From Clostridiales bacterium (GTDB lineage: Bacteria; Bacillota; Clostridia; Oscillospirales; Oscillospiraceae): a DNA stretch of 64,000 nucleotides. A program made the position numbers and the translations under genes. The stretch spans positions 124,001 through 188,000 of the forward strand of contig JAJUJI010000003.1 of assembly GCA_029265405.1 (NCBI GenBank), in the 5' to 3' direction. The notes under the pieces were generated by a model. That model made no database searches. It saw only the letters and a program-made list of their open reading frames with translations, and was not told where the DNA came from. Position 1 is the first letter of the stretch, and the number at the start of each line of letters is the position of its first letter. Of the stretch, positions 7,040 to 14,374 are shown in pieces.

Positions 7040-7720
7040 TTGAGCTATGAAATAAGCTTTACGAACGCGGACTTCGAGCTGCGCCATGGCGGAAAAGCCT
7101 GCGTATCCTGCCGCTTTTCGCGCCCGGTCTTCGCCGGCCCCGGCGCCCGTAGGCTGAACCTATACTGCTCCCGCTTCTTTGCCGTCCTGAAATGCTTCTG
7201 CCAAAAGCGGCTCCTGCCCCTGGCCGCCGAAGCTCCGCAGAGCGGGCGCGGTCCGGTTGCCGTCAGGGCCGGCTGCGCGGTGATGAGCAACGACGAGGGC
7301 TGCCTCAGCCTTTGCTTCGACGTGTCGCTGGGCAAGGGCCCGCCCCGCCGCTACGCCTCGAACTGGGATCCGGAAACGGGCTTCCCCCTTTCGGCTCGGC
7401 GCATAGCCGGCGCGGGGCGCGGGGCGCTGGCGGCCCGCGTAGCCGAGCAGATCGACGGCCGCTCCGGTCCGGGACGGAGCATATATTATAAGGATTATAA
7501 AAGGCTGATAAAAAGGCGCCTGTCTTTGGACAATCTGTTTGTCAGGGACGGCCGGGCCTATATTTTTTTCCAGCCCGGCGAGCTGGCCCCGCCGCTGGAG
7601 GGACTCCAGCTTTTCCCTCTGGGGCCGGCCCGGCGCGGAGCGTCAAACCGCGGCAAGAAAGCGGCCGAGAAAAGCTTTCTCAACGGCGTTTTGCATATTG
7701 TAAAGCGGCCGCCCGGGTGA
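7040..7720 (+). CDS. DUF3298-like protein without signal peptide
   Basis: A 226-residue protein whose middle and end resemble the DUF3298 (RsiV-type, lysozyme-inhibitor-like) domain: SNWDPETGFPLSARRI near 113-128 and LDNLFVRDGRAYIFFQPGELAPP near 178-200 follow the family pattern of N-x-D-x-x-T-G and the late F-x-x-x-E-x-A-P. RsiV-type proteins carry an N-terminal membrane anchor; this one has none. I prefer the TTG at 7040, since GGAGG lies eight bases upstream; an ATG at 6983 in the same frame has no ribosome-binding site and would overlap the yerC promoter region. Function unknown. Confidence 0.65.
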   Translation: MSYEISFTNADFELRHGGKACVSCRFSRPVFAGPGARRLNLYCSRFFAVLKCFCQKRLLPLAAEAPQSGRGPVAVRAGCAVMSNDEGCLSLCFDVSLGKGPPRRYASNWDPETGFPLSARRIAGAGRGALAARVAEQIDGRSGPGRSIYYKDYKRLIKRRLSLDNLFVRDGRAYIFFQPGELAPPLEGLQLFPLGPARRGASNRGKKAAEKSFLNGVLHIVKRPPG

Positions 7721-7738
7721 TATAGTTTTTCTTAAGGC

Positions 7739-7758
7739 GCGCCGGCCCGGGCCGGCGC
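7739..7758. repeat. Perfect 20-bp GC palindrome between genes
   Basis: GCGCCGGCCC joined directly to GGGCCGGCGC forms a perfect palindrome in the 121-base gap after the DUF3298 gene. There is no T-tract on either side, so it is not a standard terminator, though it could cause pausing or bind a dimeric protein. Confidence 0.5.
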
Positions 7759-7841
7759 CCCGCCGCATACAAGGCGCGCCGCCCGCCCATAGGCGGCAGC
7801 CGCGGGTCAAGCGCCTGCGCCGCGGCTACGGAGCTTATATT

Positions 7842-8744
7842 ATGCGCAGATCGAAATTCAGCTTTATTATTGCGGCGGCACTGCTGCTTGCCGCTTTTGT
7901 TTTCTTACCCTCCTGCTCGGCCCTGACCGGCCCTCCCCCCTCCGCCCCGGAGCCTACGGCCGAGCCGACGGTTGAGCCTACGCCCGAGCCTACGGCCGAA
8001 CCGACGGTTGAGCCTGCTTCCGAGCCTACTGCCGAGCCTACGCCCGAAACGACGCCCGAAACGACGCCTGAAACGGCCCCCGAAACGGCGCCCGAGCCCG
8101 CCGGCGAAAACGAAGCTTCGGACACGGTGCTCAGAGGCTCGGAGGACATGGGGCAGGAGTATGTAGACGGCATAACCTTCCTCGGCGATTCAACGACCTA
8201 CGGCATGAAATACTACGGCGTGCTCAGCGGCGGGAAGGACACGAAGCAGGTGTGGACCCCCTCCAACGGCACCTTCACTCTTTCCTACCAGAGCTTTATA
8301 AGCATCGTCTACCCCGAGGACGGGACGGAGCTGCCCATCAGGGACGCGGTTAAGCTGAAAAAGCCCGCCATGATGATAATAACCCTCGGGGTCAACGGCG
8401 TTTCCTTCATGGACGAGGACTATTTCAAGTCCGAATACAAGGACCTCGTTTCGGATATAATGGAAATCAGCCCCGAAACGAAGGTCATATTGCAGTCGAT
8501 TTTTCCGGTGGCCTCAAATTACGACAAGCTCGACAAGATCAACAACGACAAGATAACCAAGGCAAACGCCTGGGTGCTGGAGGTGGCCGAGGAAACGGGC
8601 GCCAAATATCTGGACACCATTTCCGTGCTCATGGGAGACGACGGCTATCTGATAAGCCAATACCAGAACGGGGACGGCATGCACCTGAACACCGACGGCT
8701 TCAAAACGGTGCTGGAATACATCCGGACCCACGGCTGGAAGTAA
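7842..8744 (+). CDS. SGNH/GDSL-family hydrolase lipoprotein
   Basis: A 300-residue exported esterase-like protein. The signal peptide ends in lipobox LPSC with Cys25. Residues about 31-88 form a low-complexity spacer of E-P-T repeats, suited to hold the enzyme away from the membrane through the wall. The catalytic domain shows the SGNH blocks: GDSTT at 115-119 (Ser117), GVNG in the middle (block III Asn) and DGMHL at 278-282 (Asp278, His281). Such enzymes often deacetylate wall or exopolysaccharides; the substrate is inferred only. First gene of a four-gene plus-strand envelope cluster ending at 10858. Confidence 0.88.
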   Translation: MRRSKFSFIIAAALLLAAFVFLPSCSALTGPPPSAPEPTAEPTVEPTPEPTAEPTVEPASEPTAEPTPETTPETTPETAPETAPEPAGENEASDTVLRGSEDMGQEYVDGITFLGDSTTYGMKYYGVLSGGKDTKQVWTPSNGTFTLSYQSFISIVYPEDGTELPIRDAVKLKKPAMMIITLGVNGVSFMDEDYFKSEYKDLVSDIMEISPETKVILQSIFPVASNYDKLDKINNDKITKANAWVLEVAEETGAKYLDTISVLMGDDGYLISQYQNGDGMHLNTDGFKTVLEYIRTHGWK

Positions 8745-8761
8745 AACGGGAGGTGACTGAA

Positions 8762-9247
8762 ATGGCAAGAAAAATGCCTCTCATATTGATTGCCATGCTC
8801 GCGCTTCTTTTTTCCGTCTCCTGCGCGAAAAAGGAAGCCTACCGCGACGACGTGCCGATGGACGAGCTTTCGGCCGCCGTCGAGGAGGGGCTGGACGCCT
8901 CGGGCCTGGCCGCGATGGAGGAAAGCTACCTCAAGGGGGCCATGAAGCTGGACACCTCGCTTTTTGCCGACTACGTAGTCAAGATTAACGCCTACGGCGT
9001 GAACATAGACGAATACGGCATTTTCAAGGCAAAGGACGAGGACTCGGCCGCCTCCGTGAAACAAGCCGCCGAGGACTACCTTAAGCTCCGCAGGGACACC
9101 TGGATGGACGAATACATGCCGGAGGAAAAGCCGAAGCTGGATTCGGCCCGCGTGGAGGCGCGCGGCCTGTACGTGATGTACGCCATACTGTCCGACGACC
9201 AGAGGGACAGGGCCTTCGAGAGCTTTGAAAGCGCTTTGAAAAAATAG
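8762..9247 (+). CDS. DUF4358-type lipoprotein
   Basis: A 161-residue lipoprotein (lipobox SVSC, Cys21) with a DUF4358-like body: DDVPMDELSAAVEEGL and the later AKDEDSAASVKQAAEDYL / GLYVMYAILSDD segments. DUF4358 lipoproteins are common in Clostridia and their role is unknown. The ATG at 8762 is chosen over a GTG nine bases upstream because GGGAGGTG is then correctly spaced. It follows the SGNH gene by 17 bases. Confidence 0.85.
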   Translation: MARKMPLILIAMLALLFSVSCAKKEAYRDDVPMDELSAAVEEGLDASGLAAMEESYLKGAMKLDTSLFADYVVKINAYGVNIDEYGIFKAKDEDSAASVKQAAEDYLKLRRDTWMDEYMPEEKPKLDSARVEARGLYVMYAILSDDQRDRAFESFESALKK

Positions 9248-9268
9248 GAACGGCATGAATAATCTGGG

Positions 9269-9313
9269 CCTCCCGTCAAAGAATATATCACGCCGATATA
9301 TCTTTACGGGAGG
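9269..9313 (+). promoter_or_regulatory. Long hairpin sequestering the Shine-Dalgarno sequence of the SLH gene
   Basis: In the RNA, CCUCCCGU (9269-9276) pairs with ACGGGAGG (9306-9313), AAAGA with UCUUU, and UAUAUC with GAUAUA, giving 19 bp with two single-base bulges and a five-base loop. The 3' end of the stem is exactly the GGGAGG ribosome-binding site of the gene at 9321. No T-tract follows. It looks like a translational switch or RNA thermometer; the two AU-rich inner helices would melt before the GC-rich base. Confidence 0.7.
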
Positions 9314-9320
9314 TTCGATC

Positions 9321-10298
9321 ATGAAGAAATTCAAATCCATATTGGCGCTCTTCCTCTGCGCCCTCACCCTGGCGGCCGCCGCCTACGCGGTAGACGTGCA
9401 GACGGTAAGCGCCGCGGTCAAGACCAACGGAGCTCCGGTGGCCCAAAATATCAGCCTCAAGACATACAGGTCCGTTTCCGTTCAGGGCGTCTTCCAGGCA
9501 GTGGATCCGGAGGGCGACCTGCTCAGCTTCCGGCTGGCCTCCGAACCGGAGAAGGGAACCGTGTCCGTCAGCGGAGACAGGTTCGTCTACACCCCCCGCG
9601 AGGGCAAAAAGGGCAAGGATTGCTTTTCCTACGTCGCCATAGACGAGCCCGGCAACGTGTCCAAGGAAGCGCTTGTCACCGTCCAGATAGAGAAGCAAAG
9701 CGCAAAAATATGCTATACGGACATGGCGGGAAACGGCGCGGCCTATAACGCCGTCAAGCTTTCCGAATACGGCGTTTTTACCGGCGAGAAGCTGGCCGAC
9801 GGCTACCACTTCAACCCGGGGCAGGCCGTGACGCGAGGCGAGTTCCTTACGATGTGCGCGGCTGTGTCCGGCCTTGAACCCCTGTCGGGCATAACAAGGA
9901 CCGGCTTTTCCGACGACGAGGCTATATCCCTGTGGCTCAAGCCCTATGTCTCCGCCGCCCTCATGTCGGGCGTAATACAGGGCTACGCCACCGACAGCGG
10001 CGGCATAGTCTTCTCTCCGGACATGCCCGTCACCCTGGCCGAGGCCGCCGTAATGCTCAACAACGCGCTCGGCATAAGCGACGTAATAAGGACCTCCGCG
10101 GGCTGGAGCGAGGAGTCCGTGCCCGCCTGGGCCAGGCAGGCGGCCGTCAATCTCTACGCCTGCGACGTCTACACCCGCTCCGACTTCGACTCCGGCAAGA
10201 CCCTCACCCGCGCCGACGCGGCCGAGCTGCTCTCAGCCGCAATAGACCTCATCGAGGCCAGGAAGGACAAGGGCTCGCTGCTGAGCTGGGCCTTCTAG
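9321..10298 (+). CDS. Secreted protein with cadherin-like domain and SLH repeats
   Basis: A 325-residue surface protein. Residues 1-24 are a signal peptide (KKFKSILALFLCALTLAAAAYA). About 35-125 match a bacterial cadherin-like/Big_9 domain (AVDPEGDLLSFRLASEP, then FVYTPREGKKGKDCFSYVAIDEPGN). The rest is SLH-type: VTRGEFLTMCAAVSGL, LKPYVSAALMSGVIQGY and MPVTLAEAAVMLNNAL, which anchor proteins to pyruvylated wall polymers. The ATG at 9321 has GGGAGG seven bases upstream; that site is buried in the hairpin at 9269-9313, so translation may be conditional. Confidence 0.88.
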   Translation: MKKFKSILALFLCALTLAAAAYAVDVQTVSAAVKTNGAPVAQNISLKTYRSVSVQGVFQAVDPEGDLLSFRLASEPEKGTVSVSGDRFVYTPREGKKGKDCFSYVAIDEPGNVSKEALVTVQIEKQSAKICYTDMAGNGAAYNAVKLSEYGVFTGEKLADGYHFNPGQAVTRGEFLTMCAAVSGLEPLSGITRTGFSDDEAISLWLKPYVSAALMSGVIQGYATDSGGIVFSPDMPVTLAEAAVMLNNALGISDVIRTSAGWSEESVPAWARQAAVNLYACDVYTRSDFDSGKTLTRADAAELLSAAIDLIEARKDKGSLLSWAF

Positions 10299-10322
10299 CC
10301 GCCCAAAGGCGCGCCGGCGCGA

Positions 10323-10359
10323 AGCCCTCCCGAACCGCATATGCTGGCTCGGGAGGGCT
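10323..10359 (+). promoter_or_regulatory. Hairpin containing the Shine-Dalgarno sequence of the amidase gene
   Basis: AGCCCTCCCGA (10323-10333) pairs perfectly over 11 bp with TCGGGAGGGCT (10349-10359), loop 15 bases. The 3' arm contains GGGAGG, the ribosome-binding site for the GTG at 10364. The stem is followed only by TTTAT, so it could act as a weak terminator for the SLH gene, as a translation block, or as both. Confidence 0.65.
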
Positions 10360-10363
10360 TTAT

Positions 10364-10858
10364 GTGAGAAAAATCATCTATAACAGGGCGGCGGCCTCGG
10401 CCTATGCCCGCCGCTGGGCCCTGTCGCGCAACCCCGCCTTCCTGGACTTCGACGGGCTGGGCGGGGACTGCACCAATTTCGTGTCCCAATGCGTCTACGC
10501 CGGCTGCGGCGTGATGAACTACTCGCCGCGGGGCGGCTGGTTTTACATAAGCCCAGCCAGCCGCTCCCCCTCGTGGACGGGCGTTGAGCCTTTCTACGCC
10601 TTCATAACCTGCAACACCGGGGCCGGGCCCTACGGCGTACCGGTTTCGGGGCTTGAGGCCGGGCCGGGAGACATAGTGCAGCTCGGCGGCGTGGACGGCC
10701 CGTTTTACCACACGCTGTTCATACTGTACGTCTCCGGCGGCGAAACCTACGTCGCCGCCCATACATACGACGCGCTTGAGCGCCCTTTGTCAAGCTACCG
10801 ATACGCCAGGGCCCGTTTCGCGCATATCCTCGGGGCAAGGGCTCCGGGCCCGCCCTGA
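10364..10858 (+). CDS. Amidase_6-domain protein (cysteine peptidase-like)
   Basis: A 164-residue protein spanning the putative amidase domain (amidase_6) seen in Clostridia and bacilli. YNRAAASAYARRWALS is the family opening, GGDCTNFVSQCVYAGC carries the presumed nucleophile Cys, and AAHTYDALERPLSSY near the end provides the His region. No signal peptide is visible, so it would act inside the cell or be released otherwise. The GTG start is set by GGGAGG seven bases upstream; an overlapping ATG two bases earlier gives an immediate stop. It is the last gene of the envelope cluster and ends six bases before the convergent rqcH stop. Confidence 0.82.
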   Translation: MRKIIYNRAAASAYARRWALSRNPAFLDFDGLGGDCTNFVSQCVYAGCGVMNYSPRGGWFYISPASRSPSWTGVEPFYAFITCNTGAGPYGVPVSGLEAGPGDIVQLGGVDGPFYHTLFILYVSGGETYVAAHTYDALERPLSSYRYARARFAHILGARAPGPP

Positions 10859-10864
10859 GCGCCC

Positions 10865-12610
10865 TCAGCCCTTCCGCTTATCCGCCGGCCCGGCGCTCGG
10901 GGCGACGAAAACGGTCCTGTAATCAGTATAAATCACCATGCCCGTCCTTCCGCCGGGCATTTTTTTCACGTTGCGGACCCTGGTATAGTCCACCGGCGCC
11001 TTGGACTCGTTCCTTGCCTTTGAATACCAGGCGGCCAGCGCCGCCGCCTCAAGGATGGTCGCGGCGTCGTCCTCGGCGCAGCGGGCTATGACGTGGCTGC
11101 CGTGCGTCCTTTGCGCGTGCAGCCAGATGTCGTTTTTGCCGGCCTCCTTCAGCGTAAGCCTCTCGTTCTGCGCGTTGTTCCTGCCGACGAGTATCTCGGC
11201 CCCCGTCGAGGAGACAAACCTCAAGGGCCGCGAAGTCGAGGGGCCGCTTTTTTTCTTTCCCCCGCCCCGCTCGGCAATATAGCCCTCCTCGGCAAGCTCG
11301 CGCCTTATTTCCTCCAGATCCCTTTCTCCGTCGGCCCGCTCCAGCTCCTCCAGCACGCTCTCCAGATACTCGAGCTCGGTGCGCGCCTCCTCTATCTGGC
11401 CTCGCAGGATTTTTTCGGCGTTTTTCGCCTTCGCGTAGGCCTTGTAATATTTTTCCGCGTTCTGCTGCGGCGACAGGCGCGGCTCCAGCGGTATCTCCAC
11501 AGCCGCCGGCGGGTCGCTCCAGAAGTCCTCCGCGCGGAGCAGCGAGTCGCCCTTTTTTATCCTGTATATGTTGGCCTTTATTATGTCGCCCCTGCGCCTG
11601 AGCCGCTCCCTGTCCCCGGCCGCCCTCAGCTCCTCCAGCCTTAGCGCCAGCTTCCTTGCGGCCCGGTCGCGCCTGCTTTTTACGCTTTTTACAAGCGCCT
11701 GGCTTCGCTGGGCAAGCCGCTCCAGCCGCTCCCGCTCCGTGTAGAAGGCGTCCAGCAGCTCGGAAAAGGAGCCGAATCGCTCAGGCTCCAGCGCTCTCCC
11801 GTATTGCAGCGGCTCAAAGCAGCATATATCAGCCGGCTTTCCGCTCAGCGGATCCCTGAGCATCACCGGCTCAAGGCCGCCCTCCGTCAGGGCCCCCAGC
11901 TCGGAGAGCAGCACAGCGGAGTCCACGGCGCCGACCGGCGCGTCCGCGCTGCCGGCTGCCCTGAAGGCAAGCTCCCGCGCAAGCAGGGGCGACAGGCCGG
12001 CGAAGGCCGAAACCAGCCACCTGTCCGCCGGCTCCGAGGGCTCGGCGAGGCGGCGGCGCTCCTCAAGCTCCGCCGCGCCCAGCGCAAAGAACAGGGGCTT
12101 GCCCTGCGCCGGAGGGTATTCGTAGAAAAGGCCGGGCAGCAGGCGGCGCCCCCCGCCTTCGTCGCCGCCGGTCTTGCGCAGGCAGTCGATTATCCTGCCC
12201 TCCCCGTCCACAAGCACGAGGTTCGCGCGCCGCCCCAGCATCTCCGCCAACAGCCGCTTCTCCGAGGGGTTTCCCAGCTCGTCGAAGGCCGCAAGCCTTA
12301 TGTCGTACAGCCTCTCCATGTCCGGCTGTATTATGTCAACTATTCTCGCCCCTGCAAGATGCTTGCGCAGCAGCATGCAGAGCATGGGCGGCGCGTCGGG
12401 GTTCTCCCTCTGTATGCCGGTCAGATGGACCCTGGCGCTGCCGCCGCCGGCCGAAATGAGCAGCCTGGCCCCGCCGGCAAGGCCGCCGCCTCTAAGCGCG
12501 AACAAAAAGACGTCTTTTTCCGGCTGAGTTATCCTGTCTATCCTCGCGCCGACGACGTCCCTTTTAAGCTCGCGCGCCACGGCGCTCAGGCACAAAGCGT
12601 CCAGCGGCAT
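10865..12610 (-). CDS. rqcH: RqcH/NFACT protein (Rqc2 homologue)
   Basis: Binds peptidyl-tRNA on split 50S subunits and directs C-terminal alanine tailing in ribosome quality control; older annotations call it fibronectin-binding protein. At 581 residues it has the full order: NFACT-N (1-~185, with LISAGGGSARVHLTG and PPMLCMLLRKHLAGARI), helix-hairpin-helix, coiled coil (~290-440, Arg/Glu-rich) and NFACT-R (~460-575, with LVGRNNAQNERLTLK and DIWLHAQRTHGSHVI). The position of the functionally required Asp-Arg pair reads E99-R100. It is the last gene of the comEA operon, starting one base after the mrnC stop. Confidence 0.92.
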   Translation of the reverse strand: MPLDALCLSAVARELKRDVVGARIDRITQPEKDVFLFALRGGGLAGGARLLISAGGGSARVHLTGIQRENPDAPPMLCMLLRKHLAGARIVDIIQPDMERLYDIRLAAFDELGNPSEKRLLAEMLGRRANLVLVDGEGRIIDCLRKTGGDEGGGRRLLPGLFYEYPPAQGKPLFFALGAAELEERRRLAEPSEPADRWLVSAFAGLSPLLARELAFRAAGSADAPVGAVDSAVLLSELGALTEGGLEPVMLRDPLSGKPADICCFEPLQYGRALEPERFGSFSELLDAFYTERERLERLAQRSQALVKSVKSRRDRAARKLALRLEELRAAGDRERLRRRGDIIKANIYRIKKGDSLLRAEDFWSDPPAAVEIPLEPRLSPQQNAEKYYKAYAKAKNAEKILRGQIEEARTELEYLESVLEELERADGERDLEEIRRELAEEGYIAERGGGKKKSGPSTSRPLRFVSSTGAEILVGRNNAQNERLTLKEAGKNDIWLHAQRTHGSHVIARCAEDDAATILEAAALAAWYSKARNESKAPVDYTRVRNVKKMPGGRTGMVIYTDYRTVFVAPSAGPADKRKG

Positions 12611-12611
12611 G

Positions 12612-13061
12612 TCAGACCGCCCCTCCCCTTTTCGGCGAAGTCCCCCCCATTTGCTTTTCGGGCCCGTCCATTATGAGCCCGAAAAGCTCGGCGGCGCGCT
12701 CCTGCCTGTTTTTTAGGTACAGGTAGCCGAAAAGGGCCTCCAGGCCCGTGGCGGCGTGGTAGTCCGCCGGGTCGGCGTTTTTCGGCATCGTATTGACCTT
12801 GGCGTTGCGCCCGCGCCTGAAGACAGCCGCCTCCTCCTCGGTAAGGCTGGCCAGCAGCTGCTCGGAGTAGGCCGCCTGGGCCCCGGCGTTGACCATTTTC
12901 ACCGCGGCCCTGTGCAGCCCCGCCGCGGTTTCCCTGCCTTCCAGGCAAAGGCGCGTCCTGACCATCAGCTCGAAAACGGCGTCGCCCACGTGGGCAAGAG
13001 CCAGGCTGCCGACGCCTCGTATTTCCTCGTCGCCCATCATGGGCCGCAGATAATTTTTCAT
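12612..13061 (-). CDS. mrnC: Mini-ribonuclease III
   Basis: Processes 23S rRNA precursor ends as a dimer; it has an RNase III domain but no dsRNA-binding domain, and 149 residues is the normal length. The catalytic segment ALAHVGDAVFELMVR (20-34) contains Asp27, and KVNTMPKNADPADYHAATGLEALFGYLYL is the second half of the active site. The ATG overlaps the upstream GerMN stop as ATGA. It usually sits beside cysS in Firmicutes; here it lies between a GerMN lipoprotein and rqcH. Confidence 0.93.
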   Translation of the reverse strand: MKNYLRPMMGDEEIRGVGSLALAHVGDAVFELMVRTRLCLEGRETAAGLHRAAVKMVNAGAQAAYSEQLLASLTEEEAAVFRRGRNAKVNTMPKNADPADYHAATGLEALFGYLYLKNRQERAAELFGLIMDGPEKQMGGTSPKRGGAV

Positions 13062-14374
13062 TTGACTATGATATTCTCGTCCTTATATATGATTATGCCG
13101 CTGTACAGCCTCTTGCCCTCCACTGACAGGACGAGGCCCTGGGCGGCCCCGGCGTCGTAGAGCGTGGCGGCGATGGCCCTTGAGGCGGTATACATGCCCG
13201 CCCTGCTGTTGTTTGAAAATTCCGAGCTCAGATCCAAGCGGCAAATGCCGTCCTTCACCTCGGCCGAGAGCACCCTCGTCCCCTCGGGCACCAGCCTCCT
13301 GTAGCCCCAAAAGCGGTCCAGCCCGATGTAGTAATTCACGACGTAGCTGAGCCACTGCTCGTAATTGAGCGTTCCGGCCGTTACCGTCACCGCCGTCATC
13401 CGCCCGTCGGGGGTGCCCAGATAAAGGTTCAGCGTGCCGCCCGCCCAGTAGTCGCCCCCGCTTTTTATGAATTCCTCGGCCCTTTCCAAAGGCTTGCTTA
13501 TGTCAATATAAGTATAGCTGGGCAGGACCCTGCCCTCCACGGTTATCTGCACCCGGTCTATGTCCGGCAGCAGGGTCAGAGTGTCTACTATGGAGTAGAG
13601 CAGCAGCCGCTCCGAAACCGCCGACAGGGGCCTGTTTAAGTAAAACTCCTCGGAAAAGTCCACCGTGCACAGCCCCTCCTCGGTTTTTACCGACAGGAGC
13701 CGCGCCCCCTCGGGCATGAAGCGGCAGTCGTCGTCCTCAGCCGAGCCGCAGCTTTTCGCGCCGCTGAAGAGCTCCTCCACGGCGTATTCGGCAAGCGGCT
13801 TGCCCGCCGCGACGGTCAGCCGCCTCTCCTCGGCGTAGAGAGTCCTTGATGAGGCGTCGGGGAAATAGAGGGTGATTTTTTCCTCGTACTCTCCCGAGCC
13901 GCCGTTGTCGGTCAGCATCAGGCCGGCTGTCAGACCCTTTTCAAGCGGTACGCTCTCCTGGTATATGTTCACCGAGTCCACCTCGTCCAGGGCGCAGAGC
14001 GTCAGCACCAGGCAGCAGCGGGCTATATTCCTGTCCGCCACGCCCATTTCCGCGTAGCCCGCGGTAAGGTGCACATCCAGTACGCCGCCCTCAAGATTGT
14101 ACGAGCTTATTCGCACGCCGGAGGGAAAGGCCGAAACGAACTCGTCCGAATCCGGGTCCTCGGTCAGCAGGGTCAGCGCCTCGTGCAGCAGGTCCCGCTC
14201 GTTTTCCGCCTTGAAATACAGCCTGCCAACGGCCGAGCCGTCGGAGGAGCTTATCGTCCTGTGCCTGTACCAGACGGCAAGCCCGCCCTCGTCAGCAACG
14301 CTCCTTCCGCCCGCGCAGGCCGCGAGGCAGAGGCACAAGGCCGCCAGGGCCGCGGCCGTAAAACGCTTTCTCAT
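13058..14374 (-). CDS. GerMN-domain lipoprotein (two GerMN domains)
   Basis: A 438-residue lipoprotein (lipobox LAAC, Cys20). Two tandem GerMN modules follow. The first, about 45-145, has LYFKAENERDLLHEALTLL and VLDVHLTAGYAEM; the second, about 165-290, has LYFPDASSRTLYAEERRL and GLCTVDFSEEFYLN. A related third segment runs to the end. The GerMN fold is known from GerM, needed for sporulation and germination in Bacillus, and from LpqB of actinobacteria, which works with the MtrAB two-component system. Here it directly follows a histidine kinase gene (ATGA overlap), the same pairing as MtrB-LpqB, so a role as sensor partner is likely. Confidence 0.85.
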   Translation of the reverse strand: MRKRFTAAALAALCLCLAACAGGRSVADEGGLAVWYRHRTISSSDGSAVGRLYFKAENERDLLHEALTLLTEDPDSDEFVSAFPSGVRISSYNLEGGVLDVHLTAGYAEMGVADRNIARCCLVLTLCALDEVDSVNIYQESVPLEKGLTAGLMLTDNGGSGEYEEKITLYFPDASSRTLYAEERRLTVAAGKPLAEYAVEELFSGAKSCGSAEDDDCRFMPEGARLLSVKTEEGLCTVDFSEEFYLNRPLSAVSERLLLYSIVDTLTLLPDIDRVQITVEGRVLPSYTYIDISKPLERAEEFIKSGGDYWAGGTLNLYLGTPDGRMTAVTVTAGTLNYEQWLSYVVNYYIGLDRFWGYRRLVPEGTRVLSAEVKDGICRLDLSSEFSNNSRAGMYTASRAIAATLYDAGAAQGLVLSVEGKRLYSGIIIYKDENIIVK

